Origin: a virus
Length of the DNA stretch: 35,694 bases
IMG/VR virus record: IMGVR_UViG_3300017714_000053
Span: 1-35,694 of that record
Direction: 5' to 3' (one strand)
Shown: positions 16,625 through 25,347 of the stretch, in pieces
Position numbering within the stretch: the stretch's first letter is position 1
Layout of the letters: the number at the start of each line of letters is the position of its first letter
Notes under the pieces: model-generated
Seen by the model: only the letters and a program-made list of their open reading frames with translations
Database searches by the model: none
What the model was told of the DNA's origin: nothing
Made by a program: the position numbers and the translations under genes

Positions 16625-17410
16625 TTAGAATAAACCTCCGGGATCGTTAGGATCCACGGTCGGAGGAACTGGATTAGATGTGTCACCAACAGGAACTTCA
16701 GGGCGGCGAGGAATCGTTGCACCCGGGAATTGACCCTCTTGCATTCGAACACCGGTGCTTCCAAAGATTGAATACGATCCCGGTCTACCGGCAATCATTG
16801 CCGCCTCCGGATCGTCGTATTGAACAGTTTCATACTTGGGAAATCTTACACCTTCCTTGAGGTTAAATGCTCCGGGAATCTTTCGTTCTAATACATATGA
16901 ACCACCCGTCGAGTTTTCCGCAGTTGAAGGCATAATTCTAAGATCATCCAAGCCATCAACATATCCCGTAATTTTTCTAAATCCCTCTAAATCTTTAAGC
17001 TCTTCTATTGTTTGCTTATTCCTTTGGGCGGCGGCTGAATCTGATTTAACACCCAAGGCAAGCAACTGAGGTATAACGGATTTAAAGCCATCATCACCTA
17101 CGGTTTTATAAAATTCTCTAGCTGACTTTTCTATGTTAGTAGCATCAAAGAAACCATCATCATCAGTAACATCGAAGCCCATCGCCTGAGCCATTTCGGG
17201 ATTGTTAGTTGCCCATTCGGTAGCAAATGCCACACCAGTGTCTTCCTTCTTCTTTTGCTCTTTCTTCTTGGCAAACTTGGCTATGCCTCCGCCTATGCTT
17301 TCGGCGAAGTTCTTCATACCTTGTGCTTCAATCTCAGCCGCCTTAGCAAAGCCACTGTAGTCCGCCATCATCAGGCGAGGGTCAACTTTTGTTCCTGTTT
17401 GAAATGCCAT
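16625..17410 (-). CDS. Probable internal virion protein, 261 aa
   Basis: Lies between the giant protein and the 473-aa ejection protein with gaps of 6 and 2 nt, the position of the middle member of a podoviral ejection trio. The N-terminal 50 residues are helical and end in a lysine-rich stretch (FAKKKEQKKKED); the middle is helical; the C-terminus is proline-rich (NPVPPTVDPNDPGG). No enzyme motif is seen. Assignment as virion protein rests on location and composition. Confidence 0.6.
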   Translation of the reverse strand: MAFQTGTKVDPRLMMADYSGFAKAAEIEAQGMKNFAESIGGGIAKFAKKKEQKKKEDTGVAFATEWATNNPEMAQAMGFDVTDDDGFFDATNIEKSAREFYKTVGDDGFKSVIPQLLALGVKSDSAAAQRNKQTIEELKDLEGFRKITGYVDGLDDLRIMPSTAENSTGGSYVLERKIPGAFNLKEGVRFPKYETVQYDDPEAAMIAGRPGSYSIFGSTGVRMQEGQFPGATIPRRPEVPVGDTSNPVPPTVDPNDPGGLF

Positions 17411-17412
17411 AA

Positions 17413-18834
17413 TTATTTAATCTTTGTATCCATCCACTTGCGGATGATTGTTTTGAGACGAGGTTTGTCAGAGATGAACTTAGCAAATCTCTCTCCGTAT
17501 TTCACATATAGTTTAAGGAACCAAGATGGAGAATCATCTGTTACCCATGCCCGGAATTGTTTCCACTTAGGATTAGTAGGTCCGTAGACTTCACGTGCTA
17601 CCCAGCACATCAATCCGATAGCCGCACCACCAAGAGATCCAAGCATCGAACTACGACCTGCACTACGAGAAGCATCAGCCTGAGCTTGTGCCCCAAGAAG
17701 ATTCATGTTGTCTGATCTCTGAGACATAGCCATATTAATACCAACGTTTGGATCAAACAACTGAGGTCCCATTGGACCTGCCGCACTTCCCACTGCTTGC
17801 TGTAGCATTTGACCACCTAGACCAATGGCACCAGAAGAACGACCTAAGATAGTCGAACCTAGATCTCCTGCTATTGCCCGTGATTGAGCAAAGGCTCCTT
17901 GTCCTAGACCTGCCGCAAACTGTTCACGACCTTGTTGATATTGTTCACGTCCAAGGGCGGCTTCAAGAGCCGAACGACCTTGCTGTGCAAAGGCTGTGCC
18001 CCCCAGATTGCCTAATACTGACTGATCAACCTGACGTTGAGCCTCAAAGCCCATCGGTCCGGAAGCTCTTTCAAATGCTGACTCAGCTTGACTTGCCGCT
18101 AAGTCTGCTAAATTTGTTGAATAAGGATCGGCATCACGGTAAGCATCAACTACTTGAGGTGCGAACTCCTGCAATGCCGCTACATCATCAGCACGTTGTA
18201 AACCTAGTTGCTCACGTTGCAATGCACCTGCCCGGGTTGACTGTTCTTCGAGTAAATCAAAGAGTCCACCTTGGGAAGGCATATCCTCAAGCTGTTTCAT
18301 CTCAGCCATTACAGAAGCTATTTGAGATTCACGGTTCCCTCCTAGGGAATCAGCTATCTGCTTTACTTCTGCATCGTAGTCAGCTTTTTCTTGCTTGTAG
18401 TTTCTGTTTCTAATCGTCCGGTAGCCAGCTTTTTTGCGAAAATTTCTGCCACTGCCTCCCGGTGAATATCTCCGATACGATTCTTGAGGCTCTCCACCTG
18501 CCGCCGCACGGGCAATTTTCATCGCCTCTTCGTTAGTAACACCGCCCTCGCCAGCCTGCAACCCTGCTAGCTTGGCTTCGAGTCTCTTGTATTCAAGACT
18601 GTTTTTGCCTCCTTCTAGTCCTCTAGCAAACGTGTTAATGTCCGCTAGTTCAAGTGCGGCATACTGCGGACGGAATTGCCTTTCGGCGGCGATTAACCGA
18701 TTCTGCAATCGAGGATCCGTTACACCGTCATAGCTCCGGAAATTAGTCCCGAAAAGATATTCCCCCATCGCCTTACCCGGATCGATGGGTGGTGGTTGTT
18801 GTATTGTTGTTCCGCCTCCGCCTTTGCCTCCCAT
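17413..18834 (-). CDS. Ejection-like virion protein with CWVAREVYG C-terminus, 473 aa
   Basis: Begins with a glycine-rich MGGKGGGG and then long alanine/glutamine-rich helices (for example QAESAFERA, GREQYQQGREQF), as in T7 gp14-like internal proteins. The C-terminus LMCWVAREVYGPTNPKW, SWFLKLYVKYGERFAKFI and IIRKWMD is a recurrent end found in many podoviral internal or tail proteins, apparently able to form amphipathic helices. A short glycine/alanine-rich, partly hydrophobic stretch (SMLGSLGGAAIGLM) precedes it and could insert in a membrane. Probably part of the ejected complex. No Shine-Dalgarno; start after AATATT. Confidence 0.72.
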   Translation of the reverse strand: MGGKGGGGTTIQQPPPIDPGKAMGEYLFGTNFRSYDGVTDPRLQNRLIAAERQFRPQYAALELADINTFARGLEGGKNSLEYKRLEAKLAGLQAGEGGVTNEEAMKIARAAAGGEPQESYRRYSPGGSGRNFRKKAGYRTIRNRNYKQEKADYDAEVKQIADSLGGNRESQIASVMAEMKQLEDMPSQGGLFDLLEEQSTRAGALQREQLGLQRADDVAALQEFAPQVVDAYRDADPYSTNLADLAASQAESAFERASGPMGFEAQRQVDQSVLGNLGGTAFAQQGRSALEAALGREQYQQGREQFAAGLGQGAFAQSRAIAGDLGSTILGRSSGAIGLGGQMLQQAVGSAAGPMGPQLFDPNVGINMAMSQRSDNMNLLGAQAQADASRSAGRSSMLGSLGGAAIGLMCWVAREVYGPTNPKWKQFRAWVTDDSPSWFLKLYVKYGERFAKFISDKPRLKTIIRKWMDTKIK

Positions 18835-18839
18835 AATAT

Positions 18840-19325
18840 TTATTGGTTAATTATTTTTTTAAAAAGTTTGTTGCTGTAAAGTATTCGTTTTGGAAATCCG
18901 CTTCTGTATCGTAATCCTATTTTATTCTTAGTAAGAACTTCCGGACATTTATTAATAAAATCTTTTGTTAACTCCTTAAAGGAGTCCTTGCCGTGAGCAA
19001 AAAGAAAAGCCATGAATATGCTATCCCCGTCTTCCTTGTCAGGCTCCCAGTTATTAACAAAATTCCATCCGTCACTCCTGTCGCAATGATACCACATAAG
19101 TATTGATCTAATAGTGTTGTTTTCATTTTTATGAACTATTAAAGTTTTCTTTGCCCAGTGGTATGCGACCATGAGACGGATAAGTTCCTCGTCCCAGCCA
19201 TCGAATACTTTTCCGTTTTCATGTTTAATGCAAAATTTAACTGCTTCATCTATTTGATCAAGGGCTTCTTTCTGTTCAGCATTTTTCAATGCTAGTTGAA
19301 CTGACTGAAGTAAGGGGTTCATCAT
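18840..19325 (-). CDS. Hypothetical protein of tail/ejection region, 161 aa
   Basis: Starts in an ATGA overlap with the fibre gene stop. Tryptophan-rich and acidic in the centre (WYHCDRSDGWNFVNNWEPD) followed by GDSIFMAFLFAHGKDSFKELTKDF and a basic end (RYRSGFPKRILYSNKLFKKI). The layout recalls small acyltransferase-like proteins found beside phage tail genes, but I cannot identify catalytic residues and leave it unnamed. Codon use is more A/T-rich than in the giant gene. Confidence 0.6.
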   Translation of the reverse strand: MMNPLLQSVQLALKNAEQKEALDQIDEAVKFCIKHENGKVFDGWDEELIRLMVAYHWAKKTLIVHKNENNTIRSILMWYHCDRSDGWNFVNNWEPDKEDGDSIFMAFLFAHGKDSFKELTKDFINKCPEVLTKNKIGLRYRSGFPKRILYSNKLFKKIINQ

Positions 19326-20080
19326 CCTCCGTCTGCCAAAAAGGAAATCCCGTCGAGACTATTATATAAATTGGTAGCGGCACTAAGTTCAATCTCTCCA
19401 TTTGCCTTTACGTCTACTCTTCCGACCCCATAACTAATCGTGGCTGAGGCTTGTATGGTAGCAAATAGTAGTTGTTTTGCTGGTCTAAAGCCAGAAGGAA
19501 GGGTTGCAACAGGATTTGTTGAGGAACCTTTCATCAGTCCTCGGAGGTGAACTATATTGTCTCTCGTTTTAAAATATGATGGAACTTCATATGTTGTTGA
19601 ATCATATGGAACTGCACCGCCGGTTAAAACAAAATCAACCGGCTGAATTTCAATAGTAGTAGTAGCTGTGTCCACATAAGCCTTAATGCTCCCGTCAGTT
19701 GCTAATGTTGTAGCACTAGCATTATCCATTGCATCATCCGTGTTAAGTGTTACTGCTTCAATAGGACCATTGCCCGTTGTAGTTCTTCCTAGTATTTTAT
19801 CTGTTTCAATGTGCTGAAGTTTGGGAAGGGTCACACCATCAGGTGTGCCACCAGTAGCGGTAACTGTACTGTCCGGCAACTTGTCTGTAATGACGGCACC
19901 GTTATCAATACGTGCACTGTTAATACTTCTTACCGCAAGCACATCGTTTGCATTAACAATGATTGACGTTCCGTCTACACCAGCAGTGCTAAGATTTGCA
20001 TCCGAAAACATTTGGTTTAACTTGCCGGCAGTTAACTGCTCGCCATCGTTAAAGGTTTTACCTGATTGTATTAGTGGCAT
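19322..20080 (-). CDS. Tail fibre / receptor-binding protein, 252 aa
   Basis: N-terminus GKTFNDGEQLTAGKLNQMFSDA is typical of an attachment segment; the middle carries fibre-like repeats (SINSARIDNGAVITDKLPDSTV, DKILGRTTTGNG). The C-terminus (NIVHLRGLMKGSS ... LPSGFRPAKQLLFAT ... GVGRVDVKANGEIEL ... LDGISFLADGG) is a beta-sandwich tip domain often found in phage fibre ends. It shares the N-terminal logic with the next fibre gene at 20100. Likely binds the host surface. No collagen-like or chaperone domain is visible. Confidence 0.75.
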   Translation of the reverse strand: MPLIQSGKTFNDGEQLTAGKLNQMFSDANLSTAGVDGTSIIVNANDVLAVRSINSARIDNGAVITDKLPDSTVTATGGTPDGVTLPKLQHIETDKILGRTTTGNGPIEAVTLNTDDAMDNASATTLATDGSIKAYVDTATTTIEIQPVDFVLTGGAVPYDSTTYEVPSYFKTRDNIVHLRGLMKGSSTNPVATLPSGFRPAKQLLFATIQASATISYGVGRVDVKANGEIELSAATNLYNSLDGISFLADGG

Positions 20081-20099
20081 AATTTAAATTGTTTATTGA

Positions 20100-20960
20100 T
20101 TAGTGTCCGATTGCTATGTAACGTGGACCACCGACGAGTCCATAATACCCTGTATATTCAAAATCCGTTGTAGTTACATTGCCAACGTGCCCTGACCACC
20201 TGTTAGTGTAGGCATTAACCTCATTTGGGGAAGTTGTAATAGTTGGTGGAACCGTAAAATTAACTCCCGTAGGAAATTCAACCTTTGCAATCGGACTGCA
20301 TAAGCCCCAAGCCATCTTTAATCCACTTGGAAATACTTGATACCCTGCTGATTGGCTATTTTCAGTTGTAAAATCTGAATCACCGTCAACATACTCCTTT
20401 GTTGTTATTGCTTTAATTCCTTCGGAATTAATGTCAGCATTTGTAGTATTTGGCAAAGTGGAAACTCCGCTACCCTTTAATTCAAGTCCAGTCTGTGTTG
20501 TCCCCGATGAATTAGTAGTTTGTAGTCGAATTGGCTCCCCATCTGTTTTATTTTCAAGGACAAAAGTGCCGTTACTATTTTGAAATATCCGGGCATCATA
20601 ATCAGAATTTGTTGTCGATTTAGAATGAAAGTCAATAAAAGCATATCCGTCACCACCAGTTAGATTTGCATTAATCTCAATTCCTGCGGTTTTATCACCG
20701 TCACCATTAGTATCTACTCCATCAATAAAAAACTGTCCATTAGAATTCCAACGAGGACCGCCATCACTTAGTTTTGCTGGAGTAATTCCTTCATCTTTTA
20801 CCTGCAATGATCCACCGGAATTTACCTCTAGGCTTACATCGTCCGTTGCTCCGTCGGAACCGGATACAAAGGTTATGCCACCTATAATGTTATTTAAGTT
20901 AGTGTGAGTGACGACATCCGCCGCCGAATATTGTTGAGTTGTATTTAAAATAGTTGCCAT
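20100..20960 (-). CDS. Tail fibre protein, 286 aa
   Basis: Begins TTQQYSAADVVTHTNLNNIIGG, a fibre N-terminal head, then a beta-rich, Asn/Ser/Thr/Gly-rich shaft (GDGDKTAGIEINANLTGGDG, FHSKSTTNSDYDARIFQNSN) with heavily repeated Asp-Gly turns. C-terminus YQVFPSGLKMAWG and VEFPTGVNFTVPPTI is the 'WG..VxFP' tip pattern of many phage fibres. Start ATG overlaps the nozzle gene stop (TAATG). Second of two adjacent fibre genes. Confidence 0.75.
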   Translation of the reverse strand: MATILNTTQQYSAADVVTHTNLNNIIGGITFVSGSDGATDDVSLEVNSGGSLQVKDEGITPAKLSDGGPRWNSNGQFFIDGVDTNGDGDKTAGIEINANLTGGDGYAFIDFHSKSTTNSDYDARIFQNSNGTFVLENKTDGEPIRLQTTNSSGTTQTGLELKGSGVSTLPNTTNADINSEGIKAITTKEYVDGDSDFTTENSQSAGYQVFPSGLKMAWGLCSPIAKVEFPTGVNFTVPPTITTSPNEVNAYTNRWSGHVGNVTTTDFEYTGYYGLVGGPRYIAIGH

Positions 20961-23581
20961 TATGTTGCTTCTCTTATTGATCTAAATGCTTCTGCCGCCG
21001 CAACCTTTAGGCTACGAACACGAGGACGACCGGTAGTCCGGTCAATTTTAAACTGGAATCCGTAGGCTCGTCTGTTTCCGATCCGTCCCCGGATAGAAAC
21101 ATCTTCGTCTTCAGGAAGTAATTCATTATTAAGATAGGAGGATAATTGTTTCAGATCTATTGTATCATCAACATTTTCTGTTATACCAGTAATAAAGAAA
21201 TCTGACTTTAAGTCAACATGTGATTGAACTTGCATCTCAAAGTTATTCCACTTCTTTCGGTCAATCGTTTGATTAGTAAACATCCGGGTTGTCATCTCTC
21301 CCTCGATGCCCGGTGTAGTAACTAAGTCCTCTGATCCGGTTGCAACCTCAGTAATCACACGGTCATTGCCTTGATCTAATACATCAAGCCTGTGAATGCC
21401 CCCATTTGTGCTGAGGTTATAAACACCACGGTTTTCTCCGTCACCGGCTACAATAAGTTTCTTGTATTCAAAATTGCTGTCTGCGACATTATCAACTGAT
21501 TCCCACTGTTTGTTAAGGAAGTTATAAATAATGATTCGATTATTAAATGAAGCACGGGTTATTTCTGCTGATACGTTTCCTTCTCCGTCAACCGTAACCG
21601 TTTCCTCATTAAGGGGAATGGCTAGGTAATAACGATTATCAAAATAAACCCCGGAACTTTTATCCCATAAGTCTTTGTTAATAAACTGCATCGTATTATT
21701 AATTGACTCACTCAAGGGAACTTCATTGCCACGAAGATTATAAAGGTCTTGGAAGTTTGCCCCGTATACACCGTTGTCAGATAAAAACAAAACATTGTTG
21801 CCTACCTGAATTATACTATCCCGGGCAACACAACCTACCTCGTTGGTCAACAACTGAGTTTGAGCAGTAGAAAGGTTACCGCTATTCATAACTAAATGAA
21901 TGCTGTTACGATTAAATACTAAGAGCTTGTCATCAGAAAAAGAATGAAGACCAACCGTATAGTCAGCGGTGCCAGCATTAAATCTAAACTTAGCATAAAC
22001 CTGATCATACGTATCTGAGTCAAGAATATCACTAACGGCTATTTCATCTCTTACTCCGGTAGAATATATGTCCGTAAACTCAGTTGGCAATCCGGGATTA
22101 ATGCTTTTTTGATTATAACGAAAGGGCACAACTAATCGACGTTGATGATACACCCCGAACTCAGGTGCAGGCATATGCATAAACCCTAGCCCGATTGACA
22201 CCTGCCTTTCAAATACTACACCCTGTGCATTGGTTATGTTTGTTGTCTGAGAATAAAAAGAAATAGTATTTGCGGTATTATCTACATCAGAAAGCACGTG
22301 CTCTGATCCTACTTCTAGTTCAGAGTTTCCGGCATCTTCAATAATTATGGTATTTCCAATTTTAAGATTAGCTATTTCTGGAGCCGTTAACGTTGCTACC
22401 ACTTCACCATCTGCAATATCAACACTGGTCGGTGATATTATAATTGGTTGTTGATAATCTCCTTCTGCCGCTCGAGTGAAAGTGGGATAAATCTTTGAGT
22501 CCCCGGTAACTGTATATGACTCAGTCCCGGAAGTTCCTACGTTGTAGGTAAATCCTGTATCAGTTACACTCGTTACTTCAAATTGACCATTGGGATTAAT
22601 AGTTCCTGCGGTAACGTCACGTATTTCTACCATGTCTCCGTCAAGTAACCCGTGCTTTAAAAATGTGGTAACATCGACTACCGTACTTGCTGTTTGAGAT
22701 ATTGTCTTAATGCTGACCGGATCAAAGAACTTTTTGTTTTCAAGTGCAATCTGACTATCGCGAAAAATAAACAATCGATTAAATGCCTGAAGCATATCCG
22801 ACCTTTGAAGAACAACTTCACCTTCGGGAAACCTCATTTCAAATGTTTCTTGATTTGATAACTTTAAAACTAGTGCCGACAGATTAGTTGATGCTACAAG
22901 GTATTCTCCGTCTTTATCAACCTCGGGGTCACTGTAATCAGTTCCGGCACGAACACCCGTAACTGATGCCTCCGAAGGAATAGAAGCTCCTCCCGGGGAA
23001 GATAGAGGTGCTGTGCTTAGGACTTCTGTAACCGGGGCAAATGGTAAAGTAAACGAAGTTACTAGCCCCTGTGCGGGAGGAAATGTATATGCTCCCGTGC
23101 TACCAGTTATTCCTGAATCAAACTTAAATCTATTAGCACCACTGGCAACTGTAATAGTATGACTGCCATTTATTTCAGGAAGGCTTGCTCTAAATACACC
23201 ATTAATAACAACTTCATCCCCCACGGAAAATCCATGATTAGTTAAAGTAACTGTTACGATTCCGTCAGTAGCAATAGAAACTCCCTCCATTACTTGAGGC
23301 AAATCACCTATAGTTGTTGAGCCTTCTTCTGCGGCAGTAGGCAAACGGAATACGGCTGATCCTGTTACGAACGGGACATTTAAAACATTGACCCCCTTGC
23401 GAACTTGCCACTCTCCGTTCAAATCAAGGCGACCATTTTTTGATTCAGCTAAAACTCCCGGCTTTAATTGGTCAGGGCGGACACGATTATTAAACCCAGA
23501 GAATCCAATCTCTAGGTCTTCTTTCATTTGGTCGTCCTCACGACCGTAGGATCTATATCTTCCGGGCATTAGCAGTTCCAA
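20960..23581 (-). CDS. Tail nozzle / tubular protein with FCCH-like repeats, 873 aa
   Basis: The N-terminus EIGFSGFNNRVRPDQLKPGVLAESKNGRLD (read in two pieces) is the usual opening of podoviral tail tubular B/nozzle proteins: a line such as LKPGVLAESKNGRLDLNGEW. Inside are FCCH-like beta modules: TVTLTNHGFSVGDEVVINGV (about 107-127), a second with FLKHGLLDGDMVEIRDV (about 305), and a weaker third (TLTAPEIANLKIGNTIII, about 395). Later segments give a beta-propeller-like core (NVLFLSDNGVYG, FDNRYYLAIPL, IYNFLNKQWESVD). It should close the tail below the adaptor and carry the fibres encoded next. Overlaps the small Cys-rich gene by 13 nt. Confidence 0.75.
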   Translation of the reverse strand: MELLMPGRYRSYGREDDQMKEDLEIGFSGFNNRVRPDQLKPGVLAESKNGRLDLNGEWQVRKGVNVLNVPFVTGSAVFRLPTAAEEGSTTIGDLPQVMEGVSIATDGIVTVTLTNHGFSVGDEVVINGVFRASLPEINGSHTITVASGANRFKFDSGITGSTGAYTFPPAQGLVTSFTLPFAPVTEVLSTAPLSSPGGASIPSEASVTGVRAGTDYSDPEVDKDGEYLVASTNLSALVLKLSNQETFEMRFPEGEVVLQRSDMLQAFNRLFIFRDSQIALENKKFFDPVSIKTISQTASTVVDVTTFLKHGLLDGDMVEIRDVTAGTINPNGQFEVTSVTDTGFTYNVGTSGTESYTVTGDSKIYPTFTRAAEGDYQQPIIISPTSVDIADGEVVATLTAPEIANLKIGNTIIIEDAGNSELEVGSEHVLSDVDNTANTISFYSQTTNITNAQGVVFERQVSIGLGFMHMPAPEFGVYHQRRLVVPFRYNQKSINPGLPTEFTDIYSTGVRDEIAVSDILDSDTYDQVYAKFRFNAGTADYTVGLHSFSDDKLLVFNRNSIHLVMNSGNLSTAQTQLLTNEVGCVARDSIIQVGNNVLFLSDNGVYGANFQDLYNLRGNEVPLSESINNTMQFINKDLWDKSSGVYFDNRYYLAIPLNEETVTVDGEGNVSAEITRASFNNRIIIYNFLNKQWESVDNVADSNFEYKKLIVAGDGENRGVYNLSTNGGIHRLDVLDQGNDRVITEVATGSEDLVTTPGIEGEMTTRMFTNQTIDRKKWNNFEMQVQSHVDLKSDFFITGITENVDDTIDLKQLSSYLNNELLPEDEDVSIRGRIGNRRAYGFQFKIDRTTGRPRVRSLKVAAAEAFRSIREAT

Positions 23582-23817
23582 GCCTTGCGGCTCCAGTAGT
23601 TAGCTGACAACTTATTTGATTTACCTTTAATCCCTCCGCTTCTTGCACAGTAGCTTTTTTTCCGTGCCGGACGGTTTTTCTTTATGGTCATGTTAGCATC
23701 ACCAAACCTGACAACTTTTTCTTTACCTCCTTGGCAAGCCTTGACGACAAACTTCTTCCCACCTTGCACGTCTCTGCGAGGTGAGTTGCATTTCATTTTA
23801 CTTTTATTTATTGCCAC
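23569..23817 (-). CDS. DUF6321-like basic cysteine-containing protein, 82 aa
   Basis: KCNSPRRDVQGGKKFVVKAC, GKEKVVRFGDANMTIKKNRPARKKSYCARS and LSANYWSRKAWNC are the conserved stretches of the small DUF6321 family common in aquatic phages. Strongly basic with four cysteines. Starts at GTG 23817 overlapping the previous stop, or at the ATG eight codons in (23796). Proteins of this class may be packaged nucleic-acid-binding proteins; this is inferred from charge and late-operon location. Confidence 0.78.
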   Translation of the reverse strand: MAINKSKMKCNSPRRDVQGGKKFVVKACQGGKEKVVRFGDANMTIKKNRPARKKSYCARSGGIKGKSNKLSANYWSRKAWNC

Positions 23818-24052
23818 GTTTTACTTTTGCTTTCGGGGTGTTACTTACAAATTGTTTTCCTTTTGCTCCAGCTTTCTTTTTCTTCCTTGCTGTAGCGGCT
23901 CGTTCTGATTTTGATAGGCTCTTAGCTTTAGCCATCGGAAGGCAACGGTCGGGATTCTTTTTGTTCTTAGACGTTCCGCAAGGTCCCTTAATCGATCCAT
24001 CGATTCCAATCCTAACCCAGTTTTGTTGTCTCCACTTTTTAAGCTCACCCAT
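23804..24052 (-). CDS. DUF5872-like basic protein, 82 aa
   Basis: N-terminal WRQQNWVRIGIDGSIKGPCG, then NPDRCLPMAKA, matching the DUF5872-like unit ('KWVRIG...GPCG...YPxCxP') of small phage proteins, followed by a very lysine/alanine-rich tail. The frame is open to 24100, but the ATG at 24052 forms TAATG with the upstream stop and begins exactly at the conserved domain, so that start is chosen. Possibly a DNA- or virion-binding protein. Confidence 0.72.
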   Translation of the reverse strand: MGELKKWRQQNWVRIGIDGSIKGPCGTSKNKKNPDRCLPMAKAKSLSKSERAATARKKKKAGAKGKQFVSNTPKAKVKRGNK

Positions 24053-24192
24053 TATTTCTTTCGCTTTTTCTTGCCCTTGGCATAGTTCGGATCCTTGCAA
24101 TACTTTGATGCCGCCATGTTAGCATAAGCACTAGGATACTTATCAAAAGTCCTACGTGCCCAAGCTATTCCTTTTTTGCAAATCTTAGCCAT
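24052..24192 (-). CDS. Tiny basic protein, 46 aa
   Basis: A 46-residue protein: MAKICKKGIAWARRTFDKYP, then SAYANMAASKYCKDPNYAKG and a lysine/arginine tail. Related tiny proteins occur in phage late operons next to the DUF5872/DUF6321 types. TAATG overlaps at both ends (with 24192-24272 and with 24052 down) show it is translated as part of a coupled chain. Function unknown; composition suggests nucleic-acid binding. Confidence 0.68.
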   Translation of the reverse strand: MAKICKKGIAWARRTFDKYPSAYANMAASKYCKDPNYAKGKKKRKK

Positions 24193-24272
24193 TAGCACTT
24201 ACCACGTTTCATTTTCTTCTTGGCTGGTGGTCTTCCTCGCTTTGTTCCTTATGTTCCTTTTCCTTGTGGCAT
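24192..24272 (-). pseudogene. Tiny GTYGxKxGRPP-type gene with in-frame TAA
   Basis: A 27-codon frame: MPQGKGT, then TAA (24251-24249), then GTKRGRPPAKKKMKRGKC and a TAA that overlaps the next ATG (TAATG). Small phage proteins of the form MPxGKGTYGxKxGRPP are familiar, and here the tyrosine codon position is TAA, one base away from TAT or TAC. The AT-hook-like core GRPPAKKK is kept. Either the gene is dead, the stop is read through, or the base is an assembly error. Confidence 0.55.
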
Positions 24273-24276
24273 AATA

Positions 24277-24432
24277 TTATTTTTTTCTTTTGTTGTGAAA
24301 ATCAAAGAGGACTTTTACTTTTTCCGTAAGAGCTTCTAGGTTGTAATGCATTCTAGCTAGCACTATAATTAATGTAATGATTCCAATTAAAACTGGAGTG
24401 ATGGATGATATGACTTGAAAAAACTCATTCAT
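24277..24432 (-). CDS. Small single-span membrane protein, 51 aa
   Basis: MNEFFQVISSITPVLIGIIT followed by LIIVLARMHYNLEALTEKVK and a basic end: one hydrophobic N-terminal helix then an amphipathic helix. It starts in an ATGA overlap with the preceding gene. The N-in/C-out or reverse layout of a short span with a charged helix would suit a holin, antiholin or inner-membrane spanin fragment, and it sits in a cluster of membrane genes where lysis genes would be expected. No lipobox. Confidence 0.6.
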   Translation of the reverse strand: MNEFFQVISSITPVLIGIITLIIVLARMHYNLEALTEKVKVLFDFHNKRKK

Positions 24433-24824
24433 TTAACTTGAGATGATCCGAAGTAAAAGCCAACAATAGCTAGTGCTGTCTGGCGAACCTCCGGTAGAAT
24501 TACAAAGCCCTGCAGGGTATCCCATTTAAGGGTCTTGAATAGCCCTAGAAAGCCGTTTGTTTCCCTGCCTACGGTTACCCCTACCTCAGTAAATGCAAAG
24601 ACGAATGGGGCTACTACAATAGCAAAGAACGTTACTGCTACTAATGCCCGACGAACCCATACACCACCACGGGCGGATGCCTTATCCGCAGACAGGTCCG
24701 CTACGTTCTGACGTTGGATCATTGCCTCAAGGGCACGACCTTGTGCTTCGGCTTGAGTGGCTATGAGTTTCATTATGAATCCTGAAACACCACCACCTAG
24801 CATTGCTAGTAGTTCTATGTTCAT
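24429..24824 (-). CDS. Putative holin-like membrane protein, 131 aa
   Basis: Residues 1-25 are hydrophobic and glycine-rich (LLAMLGGGVSGFIMKLIATQ); then a polar helix (AEAQGRALEAMIQRQ); a strong span at about 58-80 (ALVAVTFFAIVVAPFVFAF); and a third hydrophobic segment near the end (LAIVGFYFGSSQ). The three-span layout and the polar linker resemble the GTA/3TM holin-like family, though the sequence match is only by eye. Start ATGA overlaps with the upstream small membrane gene. Confidence 0.6.
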   Translation of the reverse strand: MNIELLAMLGGGVSGFIMKLIATQAEAQGRALEAMIQRQNVADLSADKASARGGVWVRRALVAVTFFAIVVAPFVFAFTEVGVTVGRETNGFLGLFKTLKWDTLQGFVILPEVRQTALAIVGFYFGSSQVK

Positions 24825-24982
24825 TTATCAAGTCCTTTCCATATTTTAATAATTGATGATACCATGTATCCAAGTGTAGCCAAGCCTACGAGGAGGCTGA
24901 CGAATGCATTAATTTCTTGAAGTCCCAATGTAGCCAAAAACCCCCCGGTTCCTATAAATGATTTTGTGAATATTTCTTCCAT
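24821..24982 (-). CDS. Small membrane protein, 53 aa, holin candidate
   Basis: MEEIFTKSFIGTGGFLATLG, then QEINAFVSLLVGLATLGYMV and SSIIKIWKGLDK: two short hydrophobic segments around a polar turn, with a basic/charged end. Starts 2 nt after the previous gene and ends in an ATGA overlap with the 131-aa membrane gene. Class II holins (two spans, under 100 aa) look like this. No endolysin is visible nearby, so the lysis role is uncertain. Confidence 0.55.
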   Translation of the reverse strand: MEEIFTKSFIGTGGFLATLGLQEINAFVSLLVGLATLGYMVSSIIKIWKGLDK

Positions 24983-24984
24983 GA

Positions 24985-25338
24985 TTAAGAGAGTTGATCC
25001 ATACGTAGTCTAAATGGTCCGTTTTGTTGCCCGGGTTGATTAGAAAATCTTGCAACCCTAACCGCCTCAGGAGATAGTTTTAAAATTATTCGGCTTGTCA
25101 TTTTATGCCCATTGTCAGGACGAGGAACACTTCCATCAAATGTATACCAAACCGTTTCAATTTGCCCTTGACCACCTATGTTTTCAGTTATACTTAGCAG
25201 ACAGACTTTTGTATTTTTGTGAATCTGAGAAGGACTAAATGTTCTCATAAATTTATTTCCGTTTTTAGGAAAAACTAAGTTCTGAGAAGCGATACTCGAA
25301 TTTCTAGGCGGATATTTACTTACCTCAAACGAGTTCAT
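24985..25338 (-). CDS. Small virion-region protein, paralogue of the next upstream gene, 117 aa
   Basis: Contains HKNTKVCLLSITE, VWYTFDGSVPRPDNGHKM and a beta-rich C-terminus. The neighbour at 25348-25662 has NKNTKVMFMSVTE and FMTVDGSTPTNSNHHKL at matching positions, so the two probably arose by tandem duplication. The pattern 'vyvTxDGSxPtxxNGhxl' recurs in small phage head/tail-region proteins. It may be a decoration or tail accessory protein; no enzyme motif. Confidence 0.6.
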   Translation of the reverse strand: MNSFEVSKYPPRNSSIASQNLVFPKNGNKFMRTFSPSQIHKNTKVCLLSITENIGGQGQIETVWYTFDGSVPRPDNGHKMTSRIILKLSPEAVRVARFSNQPGQQNGPFRLRMDQLS

Positions 25339-25347
25339 ATATTATTA

